Shown here piece after piece: positions 10,695-22,800 of a stretch of 64,000 nucleotides of DNA. Every line of letters starts with the position of its first letter. Positions within the stretch are counted from its first letter, which is position 1. The position numbers and the translations under genes were made by a program. The notes below the pieces were generated by a model that was given only the letters and a program-made list of their open reading frames with translations, did no database searches and was not told where the DNA came from. Origin of the DNA: Sarcocystis neurona. Its lineage: Eukaryota; Apicomplexa; Conoidasida; Eucoccidiorida; Sarcocystidae. Location of the stretch: positions 2,255,863-2,319,862 of the forward strand of contig KL647298.1 in assembly GCA_000727475.1 (NCBI GenBank). The letters are read 5' to 3'.

Positions 10695-13600
10695 GTACGC
10701 CGTTTTCTCTCTCCTCTGTCCATTACACGTGCACATAACAGCATCTACACACCTCCCAACGCAGCCTTTCTGCGTGCAGGTGGGACACTGCGTCTTTTTT
10801 CTACCTCTTTGTACACACGTTGCTACGTGTGTCTCTACAGAAACAATATTCAAATACATATCTGTAGATAGAGAACGGCGTGACTATGTATATATATATA
10901 TATGTGAATAAGGGCACGTGTGTGTGAGGGTATGTAGCTGGGTGCGCTTATATACGGAAGCGCCCGGGCTCGAGTGGACGTTGCAGACGTAACTAAGAGA
11001 AGTCAGGAATGAATCACAGCGAAGTGCTCTTCGTATCGGTGGGAAGGAGGCAGACCTTCCCCAAGTTTCTGTGGGAGTTTGCCCTATGTATGTAGAGGAA
11101 AAGAGAGGGAGAGCGACAGGGCGGGGAGCCGCGAGCCGTCTGCAGCTGCTGCTGGTTCCCCACTCACGGAGGAAGAGCACAGAGACAGCGATGTTGAACG
11201 TGAAGTCCCGAGGGGGTGAGGCAGACTAGTGGCGAGCTGCCTGCTGGAGTCCCCTGCGAAGATGTGTATGCCGCGCCTCGTGGGGTGCGAGCTAGTGGCC
11301 ACACGAGTGTACATGTGGTGGTAATGAAAATGCGAAGACCGTTCAGAAGGAGGAGGAAACCACTCGAGGAGAAAAGGGAAGGACGTGCGCACGCCGGACA
11401 GACAGGGAGGCGGGAAGAAGCTGCAACGGGAGACGCGCTCGTCGGGGCTCCTTACATCTGCTGCAGACGCGAAAGTGTATGGACCGCGACAACTGTACTT
11501 CCCAGGCAGCACCTACGAACCTGCTACACAGCGGCACATGTGGAGGGGGTTCCAGCTGTCTCTGCGCCTGGCGCCGTCTGTCTCTGTCTCTCACACACAT
11601 GTGGACCGTATTATATATATCATGTGTCAGGTTATATGCGTGTCTTTGGTCGATACGCACGTGCATTTGGACGCCTTGACAGCTGCAGGCAAAGATGAGC
11701 ACCTCTAGGTTGGCGCACACGTGTCTAGAGACAGTTCTACAGGTATGTTTTCATAGGCGAACACAGCTAGGTGTATAATGTATGTGCTCCGGTGTATGCG
11801 TCGTGCACACATAATGTGTCGGGGGCCGCCACCGCCCTCGTTACATATGTGTGGATGTAAACGAAGTGTACTCATGTGTCTCGCAGAAGACAGGCAGCTG
11901 TTTTTCTTTGAGCGTCTGTGAAGAAGAGAGGTGTGTAGATGCTGCGACGTGATGCACTCGTGGGAAGTCAATAAGGAAACGTTTTGTTCTGCTTACGCAA
12001 GAGCTCTCCTCCGAGCGGCCCCAGCAGCAGCAAACAGTATCCGTGGGCAGCAGCAGGAGCAACAACAGTAGCAGCGATAGGAGGTGCTCCTGGTCGACGT
12101 GGAGGGCACGCAGGGAGTATCGGGGCAGTGGGGTGTACGTCTCGCGCGCCGAGATGAGAGACTGGGAGAGGTTGAACCGAAGGAGGGAAGACGTCATTTA
12201 TGTGCATTGCCACCGAAGATGGAAAAAGAGGGAGTTCTTTATTCGTGTGTTACACGCATGTTTGTGTGCGTGAGGAAATACATACAAATGCATGCGCGTA
12301 TGACCCTCATGCGGCCGTGTGCGTAGAGGCGACCTCGCCGTATTCAGCAGCAGTCGGTTTGTTGATGAGAGAAACAGCAGCAGCAGCCGCAAGTTAACTA
12401 GATGAGAGGACGATCAGCAGAAGCACCTGCGCTGTGCATGTGTCTGCAAAGGAACACGGAAGAAAAGTAAGGCAGCAGGAGCTGCTGGTACTTCCCTTGT
12501 ATGCATATACATCTTACGTATCTCCGTATACATGTACATGTGTGTATATATGTATATATATGTATATGTATTTTTTTCTTCTGTATGTACACAGAGAAGT
12601 GATATCCATTATACGGATGGATATCACGTCTATAGCCAATGTATTTCTGCGTGTTGGGCGCGGAACAGCAGGAGCGGCAGCCGGGCTGGCTGGTGTTGCG
12701 TATGACGGAGAGCGGACACGTGTGGTGTGCGGGGAGCCGCAGCAGCAACAGTGTAAGCACGTCTAGCGTATAGAGCCTCGACGAAGCAGGTATGTGTTGG
12801 CCTTGTGCGTGTGGAGAGAGGCAGCAGCAAGAGCAGCCTCAGCAGCAGCAGCAGCGTGTTTTGCTTTTTCTTTGTGCATGCGTCCCAGGAAACAGGAGAC
12901 TCACCCTCAGCTCTTCAGCCGTGTATCACGGAGAGTTCGGTAAGTTTCCAGTCTCGTCTCTCAGAAACGAGTGTATGTCTCGCAAAAATGTCCTCAGCGC
13001 CGGCAGGTGATGACGCGTCAGTGTGCAAGACGAACAGAACGCAAGAAAAGGAGAAAAGAAGGGGGGAGGGGAGAAGAAGAGAAGTTTCGGTACAGCGCTG
13101 GAGAGGAAGGAGAAAAAGTTTGTGTGTAGCGCTGCAGGCGGTATATATCCTCGCGTTCGTTTCTTAAAAGCGTTGATGCGCGACAAAACCACGCGTCTTC
13201 TGGGGTGTGTGTACACTGGATTCCATGGCGTCAAGTGTATGTGCACCAGACTTCCCTCCGCCCGTCCACGTTCACCCACGTCCCTTTAGATCTGTGCGGA
13301 CGCCGGCAAGATAATGTCACAGTCGAACTGGTCAGTTCGACAGAAGCCGTTGTGTGCTGTGGCCTGTGCTAACGACAGCCGAGTGGGGAGCGAGCAGCCT
13401 CGCGCTGCAGCAGCTGGAGGGTTTGTTGCCTCTTGCGTCCACCTGTCGCACAGAATTGGCATGCCTGCAGGCTTTTCCGTAGCTTTCCTGAGTGTCTGTA
13501 CACCTGCTTTTCCTGGGATGTACGTACACCGGGTGTCGGTGGTGGAAGCACCACTTTGCACATTGCTGAAGTGAAGTCGCAGTCACTGCACACTGCCTTC

Positions 13601-16600
13601 TCGTTCGGGCGAAGAACTGCTGGGGAAGAGTTTTTCCCTGTCTTTGTACTCCCTGAAGGCGAGAGGGCAAGGTGGGGGTGCACGATTTTCTTCTCTTGTG
13701 AAGAACGCGCGCAGTTGCCTGAGACGGGCAGTGCCCGTGTGAGTAGCATCTTCTGATACTCCGCGTGGACTTTTACACACGGCGCCGCTTGAGTTTACCT
13801 GTGCGTGGATAACGGGGCGTGTAGACACCAACTACGGAGCACAGGATACCGTGAATATGTGTACATCTGCATGCATAGATGAGTACATACCGACTACCCG
13901 GTATAGACAGATAGAGGGAGAGAGTAGGGTGTTTGTGCGAGGAAATACACGGCTCTCTTGTACGGCAGGTAGCAACTATGAATGTGCTTGCACCCACGTC
14001 CAGGTAAAGGCAGAGCTTCTGTGCGTCTGCGTCGGGTGTGCACCAACAGAACCAGCACGCAAGTGAAAACTACGTGTCATCCGGTGTTGACGAGTAGCTT
14101 GCTGAGAGACCTATTTGCGGCCCTCCGTACGAGCAAACAACTGGCGAGGGTCTTTCTGAGACGCGGTACACTGGAGTGTACGTACACACCTGGATAGATG
14201 GCTGCGAGAGGGGGTACCCGCAGTGGACTGATACTGTTGCGTCGGCGTTTGTCGAGCGCTGCTCACTTTTTCTTGCGGGCTTTTTGAGTGTCCCTGCAGC
14301 GTGTCACGCACAGGTGCACCCACCCGTTCTTCGGCTGTATTCCGCGTTGAGGGGTGTACGTACACTAGAATGAAATGCGTCGGTGTCTCGACAGCAGCCG
14401 AGTCTTTGCCTGTGGAGAGGCGCTCTTTTCCGCCTTCGGCCCTGCGGAAAATGCGTCCTGTGTCTGGTGCATGGCTAGTTCACTTGTGTGTAGAGACACA
14501 CCGAAGACTGCAGAAGAAGATGCTTCGACGACGGTGTGCATTGACTGACTCTGTGTAAAAGTTGCGAAGCGGAGGAACGGCAACGTACGTGCGCTGCGGT
14601 GGGGTGTACGTACAGCACTTCCGTGAAGTCCTATGAGGTGGACAAAGAGTTTATCCTTGGGTTCGGTGGGCATCTGTTTGACCGGTTCCGACGCCTCGGT
14701 GTGTCTTGTACGGTTGCGTGGGGGGAGTCAAATCTTAGAAAAACTGCGTCACGTGTTGTGTTGCATATGTACAAATGTATACACACTTCAATATCCGAGA
14801 CAAATGAGTGCATATATATGTATGTACGTATGTGTAGATGTATTGCGTATGTGTAGATGTGTTGCACATGTATAGACGTGCTGCATCTTCTCTGTGAATC
14901 GCTCCTTTAATGTAAGTCGTTTTTCAGCGCGTCGATGCTGGAGCGAGCCCTGTGGATCGGGAAGGCAGCATCCAAATTACTACTAGAATACGAGTGCATG
15001 CGTATTTGTGTATCTGTAGACATACGCTCACCCATACCACAACTAGATACATACGCATTCGTATGTATCTGCCTATTTTCTGGCACGTGTACGCGTGCAG
15101 ATTAAAAATGCCTGTGCATGAACACACTTCGGGTGGCAGGATCATGGGGTGTATGTACACCTGTTTTTTGCAGGTCAGGAGCACAACTTCCAAGTCACTA
15201 CTTTGCCGTAAGGTTTCCTTGACGCTCCCAGGCGGCCGCTTCTTCCCTGCTTGCGTGCTGCTGCAGAGGACCCTGGTCGTTGCTGCGGACAAGCAGCTCG
15301 CTACCGTCCTTTCGCTTTCGGCTGCGTAGATTTGTCTGGCGGCGGGTGGCTGTCTTTTTCCCTCTCACGCTCTTGCGTTCACTTCTGGTGTACACACACA
15401 CACGCGAGCTGCTCTATAGGTGTATGTCTATGTTTTCTGTGTTGTCCCTGAAGCTGTGCAGACAGTGGAATTGCATGCATTCGTGCGCGTCCCGGTGCAC
15501 GTACAGTCTCTGTGTTCGCAGAGCGTCTTACTGCTCTTCATGTATGGACGCAAAGACCTGCATAAGCATGCAGCAGTAGCAGCTTCTATATGCAGCTTGC
15601 GAATATTTTATCTGCATGCGCCCGGAACGCGTACTACGTCTGTGAGCGGCGCCTGTCTGCAGAAGATTTATACAGGCATGCAAACTAGCCGCCGCTGCAC
15701 GTGGCAAACTCGTATATTCGTGCCGGAGGGAAAGATATTAGAGGATCGCTTGCACATAGTGGAAGGAGCAGACGGACCAATGCGTCCTAGGGTGTATAGA
15801 CAGCGGAAGGAGGGAACAGACTGATACGTTTTGGGGTGTATAGACAGCGGATGGAGGAACTGGAATGACGCGTGTTCGGGTGTCTAGACACTGCGTAACC
15901 GGCTCCGTTTCAGACGCCTGCAGCCACTTTTGCATGTTGGCTGCTGTGACTCGCTCCACAGACCGTTCTCTGCTCTGCGTCTCCTCCCCTGCGCACACAT
16001 ACACAACTGTGCTTTATATAGGTGAACTAAACGTTCGCAAGCGTAAAGAAATATACGTCTACCCTTTGATAGAAACCCTCTTGTAAGTGAACTCTTTTTT
16101 GGTCGATCTGCATGCTCCGCTTGACTCTACCAAAGTTTATGCAGGCCTTCTCGAACCCAGCAAATATACATATCTATATATATAAACAAACGCATGCATA
16201 CATTGCTTGGCGGATGCGGACCGGCATGTGCGTCCTGCACCCGTGGGCCAGGACAGAAAGACGTGACCACGGGCACGTGCAGGTACAGCATATGTATCTG
16301 TATACAGTGCTAGCTCGCTTTTCCTGTTCTATATACATCCATATATACATGTACATATATATATATATGTGTATATACGTATATAGATAGAAAGATACAC
16401 ATGCTGTATCTATATACAGTTCTACCTCTCTCTCATTGTTTTATATACATCCTTATATACATATGTATACATAGGATAGGTAGATAGATACACATGCTGT
16501 ATCTCTTTACTTCTTTATATACATCCCTGTGCACATATATGTATAGATATGTGCAGTTTCATACGTCTGTGTGTATAGAGAGAGTAACCGTCTCTTCTCC

Positions 16601-19600
16601 GCATGGGTCATCATGGCGCTGCTGTGGGGTCCCCTCCGTCTTACCTGCTGCAGGGAGCCTGTGTATCTCGGTGCGGACCGAGCGCGTGGAGCGGCAACAG
16701 AGCCTCGTCCGCAGGCGAAATGGCTCGTGAGTCCAACTGCCTGCCAGACTTTCAGACGCTTCGGTTGTTCTTCTTTGCTGTGCAACACGCCGCGAAGGCT
16801 TCCCATATTCGACGCTTATGTCTCATCGCTTCTTGGGTGCAACAGAAAGCTGCTGCCGCTGCTGCTTCCGCGTAGTCGTGCCCCTGCTGCTTCCGCGCAG
16901 TTCTGCTGCTGCTGCGTGCGCGCAGTCCCGCTGCTGGTAAATGCGCGCAGTCCTGTTGCTGCTGCTGCTGCATGTGCGCAGTCCTGCTGCCGCCGCTGCG
17001 GGATGTGTGCAGTTCTGCTGCTGCTGCTGCTGCGTGTGCGCAGTTCTGCTGCTGCTGCTGCGTGTGCACAGTTCTGCTGCTGCTGCGAAACGACCCTGCG
17101 GCTGCGTTGTTTCTCTCTCCTGTTCTTGGTGCATGCGTCCGCCTGCTGGTGCTACACTTGCTGGTGGTGCGGATGGTGCGTAGGCAGCCGCTGCTGCTTC
17201 TGCGGCGCAGATGAACTGCCGCTGGTGCTGCTCCTGCTGCCATGCTGCAGCTGCTTGTGTACCAGCGGAAGCGTTCATAGCGCGCTTGCGGTTCTTATAT
17301 TGCAGCTGCTGCTGCTCCGTCACTGCTGCGGACCCTCCAGCTGATGGTGCAGTCTTGCCGCAGTTCTCTGTGTGTAGCTGGTGTGACGCTTCAATCGAAG
17401 ACGCGTCCTCGAATTTTTCTGCTTTCGTTCCTCGTCGTTCGTTCTTTTGTGCCCGGAAGCCTTGCTTCACCTCTGCCGCTGCTGCACCGGCCGCTGCTGT
17501 TATAGATTTCCGTGACTGCCGCACCTCACTTCGTTTCTGCTGCAGCTGCTGTCCCTCCTGTTGCTGCGGGGGTTACTGCGACTGGTGCTGCTGTTATACA
17601 CCTGCTGGGCTTGTCGTCGTGGTGGGGCAGCTGACCTTGCTGTTGCTGCTGGTACCACTGGTCTCCTGCTGGGCGACGGTTGCTGCTGCTGGTCCTCCTT
17701 CAACTCCTGTAGCTGCTGTTGGTGCTTGCGATGCCGCTGCGCGTGATAACGCACGCTGTTGCTGCTGTTGCTGCTGCTGCACAGGGCCGATCTCCGGACG
17801 CGTCAACCGCGTCTCTGCAGCGGCTGGCATCCTTCACAAATCCGCAGCAGCAGCAAGTCGTGGGGTCGTTTTGCCGGGGCGGCAATGCTGCTGCGTATGG
17901 CCACCCCCGGAGCTACGGCCTCGGGGCCGCAGCCGCAGCAGCAGAGACACATGGAAGCACTGCAGCAGCAGCAGGAGGCAGCTACAGCAGCAAGTCCCGC
18001 GTGCGCGAAGGTGGGGAAGGCGGGGGGGTTTCACGAAGCAGCAGCAGCGTGAGTAGCAGCACCCCTGGACGGCGGAAGAACAGGACTGTCGTCCCAAGTG
18101 CTGCAGCAGCAGCAGGTACAAAAGAAGCTGCAGCGCTGCCGGAGAACGGAATGCGGTGCTTGAATTACTCGTTCGAGCAACGCCGGCAGTCGCAGCAGCG
18201 CGCAGAAGCCGCCGCAGACGCAGCAGCCGGGGAGGACCGCGCCTTCTATCCCCACGCGGGGGGCGGGGACCGGGGACGCGGCACCCGCGGACACGGAGGA
18301 GAAAGAGGAAGTGAAAACTCAGAAGAAGAAGAGCGGATAGACAGGGAAGAGCGCCACGCAAGAGCAGCAGCAGCAGCAGGGAAGCTTGTGGAGAACGAAC
18401 AAAAGAGGCCGGGGCGTTCGGCGGAGGCAGGAGAAGACGGCGGCGGCCACGGTGAGGGAGACGCGGCCGTTCGAATTCGCAGGAGACCGCGCGTAGGGAA
18501 GGGGACCGCCGGGGAAGGACAGGCCGAGCGAGACGAAGAAAAAGAAGAGGGCAGAGGAGAGGACGACGCAGAAGAGAAGGACGAAGAAGATGAGATGTCT
18601 CGCGGGGCCGCAACGACGTGCAGTCCGGCGCTTTGCATTCTCGTTGAAGGCGACCGGAAAGCGAAGTCGTGGAGAGAAAAGATGGAGATCGTCCGGAAAG
18701 TGCTTCTTGCTTCCGGCCTCAAGGGAGAGAAGTGTGTAAAGCGCTCTGCAGAAGAACTGCGTAAGCAAAGCACACACACAACCACATACCCGCGACCCGC
18801 AGCTTCCTACTACATCCCCTTCCCCTTCCCCCCTCCTTTTCGCCCCATATATATATGTGTGTATGTTCATATCTTTTTCAGCCGTCGCAGCCGGAGTGTA
18901 TATGCTTGACGTATCTCTCTCTCTATGTGTATGTGGTCAAGGCGTGTGTGTGGGTCTCTCTTCGTCTCAGTATCTCCACATAAATATCTGTGGAAGCGTC
19001 AGCAGAGCAGCAGCAGCTCGTAGATTCGTTGAAGAGGAAGACGCATGCGGAGCAGGCGGCGCGCAGTAGTATGGTGTGGGGTGTCGTGGTGCTGCGTTTT
19101 TGTTCTCCTCTGCGCAGCAGATATGTCTGCGTCCGTCTCCAGCTGCCTGCAACGTATATAGATGTAATGAAACTGATCAAATATATATATATGGGTGTAT
19201 GACCCGCGCTGTCTTTCTCCTCCTGTACATATGTGCCGCAGCAGTAGTTCTGCTGCTGCGACGGCAGTCAGTCGCTGCCTCCGCCGGCGCACACGTGTTC
19301 CTAGGGTACCGCCCCACCAGAGAACAGTCGAAGCATTTCATCTTTTCGAATGTCGCCATTTCCTTCGCTTTTCTTTCTTTCTGTTTGTCACTCTTCTTCT
19401 TCCTTTGCTGCTTATCCCCACCTCACAGTACGACAGGGAGGGCAGACGGATCGTCGGTCGGCTGACGGCCTCTTCCTTTTGCTGCTTCGTCTGCATGAGG
19501 AACGCCGGAAGTTCTCTTCCGACGTTGTGTAGATTTCTTCTCTCTCTTTAAGCTTCCCGGGGGTTTCTTCCACAGCCACGACGACCTATATAGATCTATT

Positions 19601-19846
19601 AAAACTGACCATATATATATATGAGTATATATGTGTGTATGTATACATGAGTATATGTCTGTATGTATATGTATGTGTGTATGTGCATGTATATATATGC
19701 GTACATGTGTATATGCATATGTGCATGTACGTGTATATATATTTGTGTATATATATATGTTTATATATTTGTATGTTTGTATGTCTCTCTTTAGAGATGG
19801 ATGTGCTTATATGTGTATGTGTATCTAGATACATGCGTGTATGTAG

Positions 19847-19878
<32 letters not shown>

Positions 19879-22800
19879 ATACATATGTGTACGTATGTAT
19901 GTGTATGTATGTATACGTGTGTGTGTGTATATGTATGTGCATATATATATATATACATAGATGTGTATGCGTGTATGTATCTATATATCTATGTGTCTAT
20001 GTATCTATGTATATATATATATATATATATCTGTGTATGTATGTACTCTGTGTGTGTGTGTGTGTAATGTATATATATGTAGGTATGTATGTGTGTATAT
20101 GTGTATGTATATAATGTCTATATACATACGTGTATATGTATATTTATACCTATGTAGCCATTCGCATCTCGTGTACATGTGTGCCCATCTGTAGCTATTT
20201 GTATGCGGGTGGAGAGAGGCAGCAGCCCATGCCTGCACGTGCCTGCGGTTGTATGTAGGTGGGGTGTACGTACACCGGGCACTGTGTGGAAAAGGCAGCA
20301 GGACAGGGAAGTCCTGCAGCTTGCTGCGTTCGCTTCCTTCATCTTCCCCCCGCACTGTCGCTTTGCTCCATTTAGTCGATCTCCTCGAGGAGATGCGAGG
20401 AGGGAGATTCCGCCCTACTTGTTATGTCTTTTTTTTGTCGTCCCGCCGCTTTCGTGGGGTGTACGTACACCGCAGCGACGCGGACAGTGACAAGTTTATC
20501 GGTGCGCGCCACGTCGCCTTCTCAAAGTGGACTGCCGTGGCTGTGTTCTTCTGAAAAACGCGGGTCCTGCCCGTGCTGCCCTGCTGCCTCGGCTCAGATT
20601 TCCCCGCTGCTGCGGTGGACGGCAGTAGATTCTCTGCTGTTCTATGCTCCTTGCTGCTGCCGGTGCGGCTCGTTCTTTTCTTCTTTCTCATTGGCTTCCT
20701 CTTAGCCGCTCTTCGCTTCCCCGGCCGGCGGAAAAGACGGAAGAGGGCAATGCAGAGAGTCAAAAACCTGCGTTAGTATGTCAGGAGACACAGTGACGCA
20801 CACATCCCGCTGCTGTTGCTTCTGCTTTTCAAGGGACGCTGCTGCTGTCTCAGGGGCTGCGGACGGTGCTGCTGCTGTATTTTTCTAATGTTGCTGTCCC
20901 GGTGGGTTCTGCTGCTCTGTTGGTGCTGGTGCTGTTCGCAGTGTGTCTGATCGACGGACTGTCGTACGCGGCAATTTACCTGCGCTTCGTTTCTCTCGGG
21001 GACGTGGTAAGCCCTGCTGCTTTTCTCCGCTGCTGCGCCTGCGCGCGGCTGCGGCTGGTCCGTCTGCTCTCACGTGCTGCAACTGCCGCCGGTGATCCAC
21101 GCGCTGCTCGCAACCAGCAGCCGCTCCCGTTCCTGCCCTTCCTGCCGCTTGTCTCGGGCTGCTCTTGCCCCCTGCTGTTTTTTTTGATTCTTCTGCTGAC
21201 TCGCTGTTCCCGTCCCTGCCGTCCCCGCCATTTACGGTCCTTCCGCTGCTGCTGTCCTTCCGCTGCTGCTGTCCTTCCGCTGCTGCTGTCCTTCCGCTGC
21301 TGCTGCTGCTGCTGGGCTGTCGTGCCGTTTTGTTGCTGTCCTGCTGCTCCACTGTTTCTTGCCGCAGCAGCTCTGTCGCAAGGGTGTATGTGTGGACGTG
21401 TTACTGCATGCATTCTGCAGCCGTGCGTAGAAGACGGCAGACACTTCCGTCCGAACTACCACGCGCTGCTCTCGAAGGAGTTGTGCGTTCTGCTGGAGCA
21501 GCTCATGCTCGACGTCAATAACAGGGACGACGCACTGGTGAGCCACCCACCTCACTGAAAGAGTAACATATATATAATGAGAAACAAGTACATATACATA
21601 CATATGTATACACATATATATATATATATATGTGTACTTGTTTCTCTTTTTCACACTCCCTGTCTCTTTCACTCTGGCTGTTTCTGTCTCTGTTTGTGTA
21701 CTCATAGATGCGTAGCGTACGTGTATGTAAAGCCAGTATTTTGCTACATACATAAACACACATATATATAATATGTATCAGTGGGAGTCTGCACGCAGGT
21801 GTGCATCCTGAAGCGGATATGTCTCTCCTCTATTATATGCACATATATACACAATGAGGATATAGAAGGAGATGGATGATGTGCACTTTTTCGACAGTAA
21901 TTCTGTGTGTATGTGTGTGCATTCAATACCGCTGTACACATATAGAGACAGGGAAACTGAGAGAAAAGGCGAGAGAAGTACGGAATTCTTCGTATATCGA
22001 ATGCCCTCGTACGCACACAAAGAGACACAGAAGAGGGGAAGAACAAAAAGAGAGAAGTCGTCCTTTGCGTTGTATGTCCACGACCCCTATGAAACGGAGA
22101 AAAACGGATTTCTTTGTGTATATAATACCCAATTATACATAAAAAGACACAGAGAAACAGACCGGGGAAGGGAGAATGCTCCTGGGTGCCTCACACGCAT
22201 ATATGGTGCACTTCCCTTTGCGAGTGTGGGGAAGTAGGGAGGTCGTCGGCGGTTCCGCCCGGTGTCGGTGGGACGGTCCCGCCCATACACACGGGCAGCG
22301 TTCCTCCTTAACCTCCCCTGCTGTGCGCCTCTGCCTTCCTCTCTGTCCTTCGACCTCCTCAGGATCTCCATTTGTCGCTTTCTTCCATGTATCTGCGTTT
22401 CTGTCTTTTCCGCTGTTGTATTGCCCCACGTTGACGACGCCATGCATCCCCTCCCGTTGGTGGGTACCCCCTGTAGAGACGACCCACCCGCGCGCGTCCG
22501 CGCAGATAGAGTACCTCATCTACATTGTATATATGTGCGAGTATGTGTACGTCCATATATATGAATGTAAGCTGAAAGGTTGAGAGAAATGCAGGGGCTT
22601 GCGACCACGTGTGTGTGTGTGTGTGTGACGTGTTTTGCTGCAGGGGGACGCAGTGCGTCTTCTCGTTCGGGCAGTGGCTCCGTCGCTGCCGTCGTTTCAC
22701 GCGGCGTTTACTGCAGCACAGCCTCTCACACGCATCCGAGACATTGCCCATCGCAACGATATCTCGGCCGAGCTAAAAAATGTACGTCTCTTTCACACTT

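Larger units (their letters stand above)
12940..17784 (+). other. GWD: dikinase introns around weak exon 3, rich in palindromes and CTG
   Basis: Holds the densest set of GGGTGTACGTACACC-like palindromes (13515, 14173, 14351, 14601, 15146, 15878), two copies of a 45-bp unit starting GGGTGTATAGACAGCGGA at 15789 and 15834, TGTATA tracts at 14810-14880 and 16170-16560, and CTG/CTGCTT arrays from 16848 to 17784. Long Cys/Leu/Ala frames in the last kilobase are repeat-coded. Confidence 0.65.

Noticed and set aside
16571..18056. Cys/Leu-rich plus frames and Gln/Ala-rich minus frames
   Set aside because: Repeat-coded open frames without ordinary sequence; only the frame ending in SWREKMEIVRK is kept as exon 4.
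19635..20114. 159-codon Tyr/Val/Cys frame and similar ones at 45383, 29226, 46570 and 47474
   Set aside because: Direct translations of TGTATA/TATG microsatellites.
21232..21759. 175-codon minus-strand frame overlapping exon 6
   Set aside because: It is Gln/Ser/Lys-rich, generated by the 17-bp and CTG repeats, and antisense to a conserved exon.
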